Assembly (NCBI GenBank): GCA_009193035.1 | Contig: SWDT01000078.1 | Span: 101,718-165,717, forward strand | Length of the DNA stretch: 64,000 nt | Origin: Halicephalobus mephisto | Taxonomy: Eukaryota; Nematoda; Chromadorea; Rhabditida; Panagrolaimidae | Direction of reading: 5' to 3' | In this document: in pieces, positions 38,160-48,652 of the stretch | How positions within the stretch are numbered: position 1 is the first letter of the stretch | Layout of the letters: each line of letters starts with the position of its first letter | The notes under the pieces: model-generated | What the model was told of the DNA's origin: nothing | Seen by the model: the letters and a program-made list of their open reading frames with translations, nothing else | Databases searched by the model: none | Translations under genes and position numbers: made by a program

Positions 38160-40564
38160 TTAATCACATAGAGTCAGATTCAACGCCTTTCTCGCCAACT
38201 TATCCAGAATTGGAATGAACTTTTTCATGCCCAAGATATTGACATGCCCAAAGTCCCTCATCAAAGGGAGCCCAGTATCAGAATCTATGGGATTGCAGTA
38301 ATTATCCTCGCACAAAGCTTCTTGATAGTCCCACCAGTAACATTTGGGGCAGTCTAGAGCTGCTACTCGAGCATAAGCGCGGTTGATGTTGGCATCATTT
38401 GCTCTAATTGACTGAAGATGATTTACTTTTGGACACAATTTAAAAGAGAAGCAAAACTTACACTCCTTTTAATCTTAAAATCAAAGCTTTTTCTCAGTTT
38501 CCTCATCCTTATGAATTCCGGGCAGATTTCAGTTGGATACCGGAAGTTAGGCAAATTCAGAATGATGGCTTTACTGAATTTCGAACAGTGCTTCAGCATT
38601 GTGTCCATGATCAGAAACCCATGATCTTTATCCAGAGGATGTTTCAGAGGTTGGAAATACTCGCGACCGTTATAACTGCTTATGAAGAACACAATATCTG
38701 GTTTGAATTTCTCCACCACCTCCATCATTGCTCTGTTGGTGTCGAATGTCTCCCTATCTGACTCGGCTTGCGCTGGAACTCGACAGGCATGAGCAGACAT
38801 TGTAATGACCTTCTTAAACAGGGGATTCAAATGGACGGCTCCACTTCCGCATTGACTATGGGAGTTCCCGATAACCACTGCGGTGTAGGTTCCATTAGGA
38901 AAAACAGTACTTTCACAAAAGGTCAATTTATAGGATTTTGGAATATCTGTCCATTTGTGATACGTGTCTTCACAATTATAATCCCAACTCTCGCACCCGT
39001 CTTTGATCGCCTTTTGACAAAATTCAATTTCATTTTTTGTGGACCAGCCTTCTGGAATGATTAGAGGTTCATCTACCTTGAGTATCCTTCGGTACATTTC
39101 ATAAGTAAGATCGGATACTTCGTAGCCCATCGTAAACAACATGGGATCCGCTCCTTTACGAGCAATAAAGGGTGTTGAAGAATTTACAAGATGCAAACTA
39201 GCTTCAGAAGGACTTTTAGTGTTCATTTCTTCTGTTTCATTGAATCTCGGGGTTTCAACAAGAGGAGCCAACATAAGAAAATAGAGTAGTCCGGCAGTGA
39301 TGAATAATCTTTTAAAAGAATTACAGTAATTGATCAGCGGATTCTCAATTAAGTGATGCGCAATAATAGCTAGCATGAGACAAGCTAAGATTACCGTTCC
39401 ACCTTCTGAAATCAATAATTTTAACATGTGGAATTAGTCGTAACAAACCGAAGATTGAAAACATCGAATGAACCTTGATGAATCTGAAATAAGTAATCAA
39501 GGGCCAGTGGATGAGGTAGAGGATATAGCTGAAGTCTCCGCAATAAACCAATCCTTGTTTGATTAGGTTGTTCTTCAGAAAGACACTAAAAGGAGAATTC
39601 TCTCCACTCGAGCTTACGGCAATCAGGAGTCCAGATGAGATTACACAAACGACAGATACTACTTCTCTGTTCAGAGCTACTGGAAGGAATTCGAGAACCA
39701 CACAGAAGAAGAACAGTATCTGAATACAAGTGCTGTGAAGAACAGAAGAGAAGTCCACCAAGTCTAGTTTGTAGCTCTGAGCAGCAATCCCAATTGTGAA
39801 TTGCCAGATTCTCGAGAGCATTGACTCATACCTGGTTATTTCTGACGTTGACATTGTTTGGAGTGCTAATGAACTGACGAATATGACGGTAAGAATGAGG
39901 GATTTCCCAGAAGTCCAGAAGTTGAGCCACAACATGAACATAACCGGAACAACAAGGTAAAATTGCATCTCGACCGCTAGAGACCAGCAGTGTTTGAAAT
40001 ATCTGAAATTGTTCTGAGTGTCAAAGTAGTCCCGTTGCTCGAAGAGATCCCGTTCATTAGAGACAAAGCCCAGAGCCCAGTAGGCGTCCTTCTTTACTTT
40101 CTCGAACTCGTCCTCCCAGAGAAGAGTAGCAGAATAAGAACGACGAAGATGATGAAGAGATAGACAGGAACTATTCTTTTGACTCTTCGGAAGTAGAAAT
40201 CTCTAGTAATGGGGAGAGTGATTTTAGAGCCATGTTTGTGGATGATAGTGGCCATTAGGAACCCAGAGAGGACAAAGAAGATGTCGACGCCCACAAATCC
40301 GTTGGGGAACCATGATGGCCAAACGTGAAAGAGCACAACTCCGGCAATGGCTACCGTTCTCCAACATTGCAGATCGTCTCTCTTCTGCTTTGGTGCTTTT
40401 TAGTGGAAATAATAATAGGTTGGTCAATATCATTGTCTGCTAAAGGACTGTATTCAACTGAAATCTTTGTTAATAGGAAAAGAAAGAATTACAATCAAAC
40501 CTGCTGAACTTTGTTGTTGCAAAGACAGTTTACCAGAAGTCACTGGATTTAAAGTAATTTCCAT
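38160..40564 (-). pseudogene. OAC-type acyltransferase-3/SGNH gene with frameshift (copy E)
   Basis: Exon 1 40564-40501 (MEITLNPVTSGKLSLQQQ), exon 2 from 40457, main membrane exon ending at 39449, exon 39405-38462 (last helix HHLIENPL, SGNH block I VVIGNSHSQC) and last exon 38411-38160 (paired cysteines, RDFGHVNILG). The HCWSLAVEMQFYLVV motif is intact here, unlike copy D. Exon 2 enters in a frame that hits a stop shortly after STKKHQSRRE; the conserved KRDDLQCWRTV lies one base out of phase, at about 40395, exactly where near-identity to copy D begins. A second frame change near 40110 is shared with copy D, although a 95-nt GTAAAG...TTTCAG interval (40097-40003) would restore frame if spliced out. 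As read the gene needs one correction to be open. The SGNH half is open. Confidence 0.7.
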
Positions 40565-42383
40565 AATTTATTTAAATATTTAGAAAAAAATGAAGCATTT
40601 GCTAGTTAAAATTGGTTCTATAGTTTTCGGTAAAAAATAGTGACGACAATCAAAAAAAGATGTTCTTTTTGCTTGAAGGGAGAGTTATAAGACACTTTGA
40701 TTTTATCGAGAGACTGAGGCTGTTTGTGAGTATTATATGATGTCATATTTTAATCTAGTTTTTTGGAGATATTGCTATTTTTTTGTATTTCCGGATATTC
40801 ATCCAAATGCTTATATGTGTAATTCATTTATAGAACTGAATTTCATTTTATAGTGACTATGTGAGAATGTAAATACTTAAAGAAATTACTGAAGATTTTT
40901 GAATTTTCATAATTTACATATTTCTTTAGAACCAGGAAAAGTATCAATTGACAGCTAAATCAGTTATAATTGCTCATTTTTAAATTCGATTATCAAAAAC
41001 TAACAAATATACGAGTGCTGCAATAACGTTTCATATTGTTATTTTTGCGTTGTCATAAAAGTGAAACTAAGTAATAAGAATAAGTAAGTAATCATAGAAA
41101 GCTTTGATTATCAGATAATCATGTACTGCTAATTGTTCGTCTTTTGTGTTTTTGAAGTCTAAATCTTATTATTTCTCTAACTATTGACAGCATAAAAACG
41201 CCGATATTTGGTATTTTGGAATTAATTCTGTAAAATTTAAACCAACATTCAAAAGATATGTCAAAAACAGAAAGCATAAAAAATGAAGACTAGCAAAACG
41301 TAATAAGAAAGGCAGTGACATCAAGTCCTTTCAAAAACTTGTAATCAATATTATCTCATCTTGATTACTTTTTCTACAAAGTAAATAACAATGGAAATCC
41401 AAATTTCGATAAAATCTTGTAGCTCTCTTTTTGTTATATGCTTAATTATCTCGACTGCAATTTCGACATAAGCTTACAGATAAAACGGCTGGGATCAAGA
41501 ACTACATTGGTTCCTGTGAGTCCAAATTAGTAGCTTGATAAATAGAATAATTCAGTACTTTACCACAAAAATGAACTATGCTTTTGAGGTCTCTTCTTAC
41601 TTTTTATAACAATTAATAAGCAAACTTGAATCTTTATAATTTCATTCATCTTCTACAGCTGATGAATTCATAAATTATTGAAGAATTTTTAATTTTACTT
41701 AGAAGATCTTTGCACCTTGGAAACATAAAAGATCCTTATCACTATCCCGAAACGCGATATTAAAATCTCAACAGAAGTTCCTCTTTGTCATTGTTCCAAT
41801 TCTAATGCATAGACGATAAAGAATATTGGGTTCAATAAACAACAAAAAACTCAATCTTATTTCTATTTAATAGAAGAAATCTCAACATCTGAAATCGAAC
41901 TATTCATAAGGAATCATAGTTACATAGATATCAGAAATCGTAATAAAGGGTGAGCTCCAGATACTGTATTTTTCATATTAATGAAACTTTTTAACTGAAA
42001 ACGGAAATCTACAGGCGCTTGATTGATCATCTAATGAATGTTTGTCAGTTAATGGAAATTCATAATCCCCTGATGCGAGATATGGATCTTCCATTCCTTC
42101 CAATTTTAAATTTTGAAGCGAGAGAGTCAGCATTGTTATCTTCGGTACCTCAATAATGAAGAAAACCAATATTTTCTAAAATTAATGTAGGCTTTTATTT
42201 CTCTATTTTTATTTGTTAAGCATGTCGAATAATTTCAATGAATTTGATTTATTTTTTATGACAATAATTTACCAATTTTATTAAGCACATTTACATGAAC
42301 TCTCCTTGTCCTTTATCGAACAATATCACAAACAAGTTGTCTGAATGATAATAAAAAAGAAATTCAGTTTCCATAACTATAAC
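40565..42383. other. Intergenic
   Basis: No confident gene. A minus-strand frame at 41978-42169 (QNLKLEGMEDPYLASGDYEF) has protein-like texture but no partner exon was found. Confidence 0.4.
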
Positions 42384-43118
42384 TTATTCCATCTGCCAAA
42401 TGGCAATCAGCGTTTGACACATCACTTCCAGCTCCTGATATCTGTCAGATGAGCGAATAATTGTGCTTATTTTAGAGAGTACTGTGGTGTCGAAAAAGTT
42501 AAAGATGACTAAACTGAATCGAAAAACCAGTAATAGAAATAACATTGGGAGATCTTCCTGATGGACGCAGTACTGTTGAAGAATTTCTGCCCATGATTTA
42601 ATCCTCGGTTTAATTGTCTCTAATGAGTGATTCTGTTGGAATTTAATGATTGCGACATTCTGAATTTTGGGATCATTTTTGGTGAGATAATTGGCAGTTC
42701 CTTCTTTATCTTTTTGACAAACATCAATTAATGTCTCCAACACTTGAGCGTAGATGATGTATTGGAGAGGAATTGATGAAGAGTCTACCATTAACTCAGG
42801 TTTATTGTCTTTCAAAGAATTCCTTAAACAATTGGGCATTTTGGTATAATAATTAACTCTTGTGGGTTTCATTCCAATTTTATAGCACTGTTTCAAACGA
42901 CACGACTTGCACTTAAGGAGCCGAGATCCTGGAACGTAATGAGTATTGAGTAGATTTAATTCCTATAACCTACTATCAGTTTCACAACCATCGGAATGCT
43001 TACATTGGAGTTTCTTGGGATGTAAAATCTGTCTCCTGAAGAACTCAGCACACGCAGCACAAGACTCGCCTCCGTATCTGTATAAATCCGTATAGCTATG
43101 GCAAATTTGGCATTTCAT
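42384..43118 (-). CDS. Nuclear hormone receptor, short form (copy 1)
   Basis: Exon 1 (43118-42974) encodes the first zinc finger of a nuclear-receptor DNA-binding domain: MKCQICHSYTDLYRYG, then ESCAACAEFFRRQI (P-box region) and CKHSDGCETD. A GTAGGT donor and TTCCAG acceptor join in phase 1 to exon 2 (42928-42384), beginning SRLLKCKSCRLKQCYKIGM, which completes the second finger. Spliced length is 229 residues. After the DBD only about 165 residues remain, with helical ligand-binding-domain-like segments (VLETLIDVCQKDKEGTANYL), about half to two-thirds of a normal LBD, and no AF-2 helix that I can see. Nematode genomes carry hundreds of divergent NHR genes. Exon 1 has the same length as in the paralogue at 59261. 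Confidence 0.75.
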
Positions 43119-44383
43119 TGGGGAAAGAAATTAATAATCAGAATGACAACAAATGACATAGAGAATTCCCGAGAATTGTTGAGAGTATGAGAGACGTACA
43201 AGCAGATAATATCTTGCAGCGCCAATCACTATGCATAGTGTTATTATTTCCTATTCGAAATTAGGCCATTATCCTTTTCAATATTCTCTATTTACACAAG
43301 AGAGAATAGTTATAAAGAGTGATCCATGGAAAAGAGAGAACTATTTGATAATCATCATTTCCTTTACATCGTTGCTCTGAAAAATGTTTTATGGAAAATA
43401 CCGAATCTAATGTTCAATCGATACATTCATTTTCAAAAAACTTTGTTCTTTCGTTATATTTCATTTATAATTGGTAATACCTATTTATTAAAACTAGTTT
43501 TCCTTCATAGATATTAGCTGATATTCACTCACTGGAAAAAAATGCTCTCCTAGTTGAATTGATATTCCTCATTATTATTTTGTTTTTTTGCCTGCTCCAC
43601 CGCTTGTGTTGCAGGTATTTACATTTTACTTTAAACAATTTTATTTCAAAATTTAAAAGCAAAAAGATATTTTAAATAGCTTTATATTTTTATATGGAAT
43701 TTGAAAAACTATTCTAGGTAAATTGTCACTTTTTATATGAAAATCACACTACAACATTTTAGATAACCTTATAGTTTGTCTCCAGAATATTGGATTTTGA
43801 GGCTTGTTTTTATCATGATTGACTAAACTTCAATCAAGTTACAGAACACAAGAGATACCATTTCATTGATAGAAATTTTACAAAATGTAAGCAACATTTC
43901 ATGGAAAGAAAGTTTCCTTGCTCTCTGTTTTCATTACTGCGAAGAACGAATAAAAAGTAGCAGATGCAGTGGAACTTATCGTTTTCACATAAATGGAAGA
44001 GAACTTTCGTCAAAGACTAGTCTTCTTATAAAAAAGTCGACTGAAAACCTCAATTTACAGAGAAGAGCAAAATTGTTACTTCAGAATCTTGCAACAGGAT
44101 ATTGTGTCAAAAGTTTAAGATCTCAAGTGCTAGATATCATTCAGAAAAGAATCAGGTTGACTACATTTCATTTAATGGATTTACTAGGTCAAGAATCATG
44201 AATATATACTGATGTTTAGGATTAATTTGAAATGTTTACCTCAAGATCGGAATTTACAAGCTCAATTACCTTCATTAAAAGAAACTTGTTCAACACTATT
44301 ACAGGTATAAGTATTGTTATAAAGTTGTAAAATTACACTAGATTGTTAATAATCCTGAATGATAAATAATGATTTATTATTGC
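43119..44383. other. Intergenic
   Basis: A plus-strand frame of 111 codons (43866-44201, starting MIEILQNVSNISWKESF) is the longest; it has no recognised motif and may be chance or a remnant. No RNA gene seen. Confidence 0.35.
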
Positions 44384-45721
44384 TTAGATGTGAATAGCGT
44401 TCACATCATTCACCGTACGCAAACCGAATTTCTCAAAGAACCACCGATTATCAATAGTTACTGTGTTTGTCTTTCTGTTCAGTTCAAGCATGTTCCAATC
44501 CTTTGGGAATTTGTCGTAATCGATATAATCCAACAGATATTTTCCTCCTCCTCTAACATTTTCAATCTGTCCATTATAGAAAACGGGACTTCTCTCTGGC
44601 ATCAAATAGGCTATCCAAAATCCAAAAGTAGACCCGCTGGCAGAGAGCAGAATGGAGTCGCAGAATCTGATCCCGAAATACATATTCTCAGCTCTGTTAC
44701 TAAGTTCAGGATGATAAATTTTGAAGTAGTCAGATTTGGTGAAATTCAAAGAATTCACAAACTTCCAATCAGTAGTGAAGAAGATCAGAGAGATTTTCTT
44801 CCCAGAATACTTCTTGGAAACAAAGTCTCTCACTGTCGTCATAGCTGGAAGCAAAAAGTCGGCTCTAGTCTCAAGCATTCCATATCTAATAAAGTCTCCT
44901 CTTCTTATATGGATACACATTTTGTGGGAATCTGAATCGACAGTGAATAGCTTCTTCCCATAAGCTTCTACAGTATCTTTGATCTTCGGATGGAAATCAA
45001 ACAGTTCTCTGATGTGATCTTTCACTGAATGGAAGTATTTATAAGACTGGAAATAGTTCCCCTTTAAGATTAAGTACTTCTGTGGGACTTCATGCATTCT
45101 GAAACTTTATTTACCCTTAAAATAGTCACCGAAGTAACTTGCATTTCAGGGTCATCGTATTTGCAACAGTGACTTCCAAAATCAGAATGAGTAACCTCAG
45201 AGTTATTCAAATCCTAAAATTAATGTTTATAGAGTTTTTAAATTTGGGATATACATGGAAGCCGATGAGTTTCATTACGTTGGGAAAGGTCATGAGGTAT
45301 TCATTAGTGTATTTCCTTTGGCATTTCTTGTTGGCATCGAATCCAGGAGTTCTGTTGAGATGAAGACCAATTCCATATAGAGCTGAGATTCTGTACATCT
45401 GATTCCCTAGCCCGCTACAAGTGATATAGGAAGCAAAGATGTACCGATTATATTTTTTCAGCTTTATCAGTGAGAATTCTGGATCTAAAGCAAAAATAAC
45501 TGACGTCATATAGAACTTAAGTAATTACAACCAGTGATATTTACTTCAGGAGTGGTAGAATGGAACTGAACCGTTGTTACTACGCCGTAGTCCTCGTAAC
45601 TCTCAGTAAATTCTATATCTTTGTCGTCTTCAGCAATGATAAAATAAAGAGAAATAATCAATATCAAAATTAAAACATTGAAGCTATTTATCACCAATGA
45701 AGGATGTTTTCTGTTGTCCAT
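44384..45721 (-). CDS. GT11-type fucosyltransferase, intact (copy C)
   Basis: Exons 45721-45532, 45484-45255, 45213-45115 and 45079-44384 give about 404 residues with all phases consistent. Exon 1 is a type II anchor (VINSFNVLILILIISLYF) clearly diverged from copies A and B. The second half of exon 2 (SGLGNQMYRISALYGIG to FPNVMKLI) and exon 4 (HIRRGDFIR, RADFLLPAMTTVRDF, FCDSILLSASGSTFGFW) are nearly identical to copy A. The 35-nt intron between exons 3 and 4 is conserved. Lengths of exons 2, 3 and 4 equal those of copy A. Same predicted role: alpha-1,2-type fucosyl transfer in the Golgi. Confidence 0.82.
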
Positions 45722-47167
45722 TTCTAGGATGAATAATTGAATATTGTTATAGTTATACTGTGTCTAAAAAGTTAATGTGTTGTTGTGATATCAGAACTAC
45801 TAGAATTTTGACTCTCTATAAACCATGTTTGGCGAAGTTTTGGCTTCGACGTTAGAGCTTTATAAGTAACTTTTTGACTTAGGCAAAACTCCAAATTTTG
45901 AGGATCACAGTTCAACTTCTGGAATGAATACATTATTATTGTCAAATAATCGTAAAATTTAACTGTCCAAAAAGTTTATTAGCATTAATCTTTCACATAA
46001 GAAATTATAAAGCGCTAAATTTAAAAAAAATTAGTGATTCTGTTTCATAAATAGCCCTTGAAAAAACTACAGAAGAAACAAGTACAACATGCTACAATAT
46101 CAAGTAAGAACCAGATTTCATTTTTTGTTGTGAATAACTAAGCTTTGACTTTATTTAGTAATAATAGTGTATTCACTCCAAAAGTTAGAGCAAACTTGAA
46201 ATTTCATCATTTTAATTTAAGCTAAAAACTGCTATTTTTTAGTTCAAAACAATGCAATAATAGTTTCTAAATACACTGTAGAACGACAATCAGAAGAAAT
46301 AATTTTGTCTAGCAAACAATTAAGATAATAAGCGTTTGAAGGAAAATCATCTCTAAATGAACAATAGAAAATCCACAAGAGAGTAATCTGGGAAAACACT
46401 AATTTAACATATGGCGCCAAAAACCAACTGATTTGAAAAATTAAAAATAGTTTGGAAAACAAACAAATTATGTTAATTGAGTGTTTCTGGAAAGATAGAA
46501 AATCGTCGGTACCATCTAAAAGTCAAGATATGATTGTCTCGGTTTGAAATTTTTATGAACGACAATACATGACAGAGAGCGTGATTTAGTAGTTGAGTAA
46601 ATAAACTATTATTAAACGTTTTAGCACCTGACTCCAATTTCAGATGGAAATAACATTAATAAAAACCTACCAAAAGTTCCTTAATATAATTTAGAGCTTA
46701 CTCCTGTATTTATGATATCCGGTAACTTTGGAACAAATTCGAGATTTCATCTCCTGAAAGCAAAAGTGGAATTAAAATATATATTGAATTTACGTGTGAT
46801 AAATATATTCAAAGTTCTTATCCTGATTTTATCTATTCATTGTGTCATATTCAGGTTTTTTATTTGCCTTCTTTAATAAGAAAAGGATATTTTGCACTCT
46901 TTCGCATTTATAATTGCTATTTTTCATCTGATAACCCATTCGTAGAATGTAAATTATTCAAGTTAACTGGATTAATTCTTCATTATTAATAAAAAATAGG
47001 AAACAAGAAAATTATTTACATTATGTCAAAACCAATTTGTTTTTGTCGAAATAAAAAATAACGAAAAACAAAAAGGTATTAAGCAATATCTCAATGGAAC
47101 AAGTTCCCTAGTTAATTATCAAAACAACCCGAGATTAATTACTCCTTTTTTAAAAGAAAATTTTTAG
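45722..47167. other. Intergenic, AT-rich
   Basis: Searched for upstream exons of the GT10 remnant at 47168 and found none. No other coding signal. Confidence 0.4.
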
Positions 47168-47713
47168 ATAATCATTTTTTCTATCTGGCATTTGAGAACT
47201 CTGTTTGTAAAGATTACATCACGGAAAAATTCTGGAGGATAAAGGAACTCATAGTTCCTGTGATCTTGAAACGATCTATCTTGAAGGGGATCGTTGAAGA
47301 CCAGTATTTCCTTGCTCTTGATGACTTCTCCAGTCCCAAAGAACTAGTAAAAAGGATGGAATATTTAGCCGAGAATATCGAAGAATATGTAGGCATAAAG
47401 ATCGGAGTTAAACCGCAGATGGCCTAGACAGGATGCCCAAAGCTCCGCCCAGTCAGCCGACGCCTGGGAGATGAGACTAAAGTGTTAGAGAGCCAGTTTT
47501 TGAGAGAATCCAACTCCAATCTGGTCCGAGTTTGACTTCGGTCAAACGAGGACCTTTCCTCTCTTTGTTCTATGCTTATGTTGAGATAAACAAGCTTGAA
47601 TTGAATTGCTAACGGTAGGAACCAACAGTTTGTCGCCTAATCATGGAGCTCCAAGATGTCATACCATCTACATCTAACCAATAACAACACCTTTACTACA
47701 ATACTTGTCATGG
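47168..47713 (+). pseudogene. GT10 alpha-1,3-fucosyltransferase C-terminal exon, split by a mobile element
   Basis: After a TTTTTAG acceptor at 47166-47167 one frame reads NHFFYLAFENSVCKDYITEK, then LIVPVILKRS, QYFLALDDFSSPKELVKRM and YLAENIEEY. This is the diagnostic GDP-fucose-binding C-terminal block of GT10 fucosyltransferases (FENSxCxDYxTEKF and DDFxSPKEL). At 47391 the frame runs into the 0.3-kb interspersed repeat, and just past it (47700-47713) the next codons continue as YLSW, as expected in the family. No other GT10 exons were found in the window, so this is a fragment rather than a full gene, or its upstream exons have decayed. It shows that alpha-1,3- as well as alpha-1,2-type fucosyltransferases existed in this cluster. 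Confidence 0.75.
47391..47699 (+). mobile_element. 0.3-kb interspersed repeat, copy inserted in GT10 exon
   Basis: Starts AGGCATAAAGATCGGAG, contains CCGCAGATGGCCTAGAC, GCTCCGCCCAGTCAGCCGAC and GTTTGACTTCGGTCAAAC, and ends CTTTACTAC. Flanks GAATATGT and AATACTTG are probably a decayed target duplication. No transposase. The short frame at 47656 is part of the element tail. Confidence 0.75.
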
Positions 47714-48652
47714 TAATACTCCATGTTTTTCCTGGAAGATATTTCGAAAACTTGTCTTTAGATTATACCTATCTTCGAAAGGATGATATCAAATTCAAAT
47801 TTTATTACAAATTGCACCTCTTTAAGATATATCATGATATTTACTTAATTTATTTTAGTTTTTACCTCAGCAGTTACCACATAAGCTATATTCATAAGTT
47901 GCTTGAAAAGATTCTAATGACTTTTTTAGAAAGAGTACACTAACGGTTACAGTGCTGATGATATCACATCATATACATTTTCTCACTTTTTATGAATTTT
48001 CAAAATCTACATAAAAAATATCCACTATTTTTGATTTTGTGTTTTTAAAATAAATTACTGAAGCAAGACATGAATCTTGAATTGATTCCAGAAGACATGA
48101 TTTTACTGAATTTCTAGAATTATAGTAGAAACCTTTATTTCGAAAATAGCAATATTTTCTTAAATCAGAACATTTGGGATTCTGGAAACTTTAAAATTAC
48201 TGACAGTCAATAATTATATCTAGAATTAATGTCAAATTTCCACTAATCGTGCAAATCATTATTCTTAAGTTCACAACCTATGGCTATCTTGAAAATTCAA
48301 CTTTGAAACCGAATGAAGCTAGAATCATAAAATTAAAATCTTAGGTAATTGAGTTCATAACAAATATATTTGACAACAGAATTTTTTTGAACTGTTTCTG
48401 AAATGAGTTACATGTTGCAAATTTTCCAATTCTTTATGAAAGAAAAGTTTGTATTCTGTGTCATAAATTCTGAAGCAAGAACTTGAAAAGCCGGAAGAAA
48501 ATCGAAATATCAGATCTGGAAAAGCCATAGCTATCTATAATGACATTGTAGTGCAGTAGTTTTGAATCAAGTTATGAGCAAATGATACATCATTTTGCAA
48601 TATACTGTATTTATGTCAAAAATTTTACAATTATTTTTCAGTAATTTATTTT
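47714..48652. other. Intergenic, AT-rich
   Basis: Nothing recognised; the 95-codon frame starting at 47656 in the element tail continues to 47943 without family features. Confidence 0.4.

Noticed and set aside
43866..44201. 111-codon plus-strand frame
   Set aside because: No recognised motif, no signal peptide, no partner exon; kept only as a note in the intergenic entry.
47656..47943. 95-codon frame after the GT10 remnant
   Set aside because: Starts inside the tail of the interspersed repeat and has no family features.
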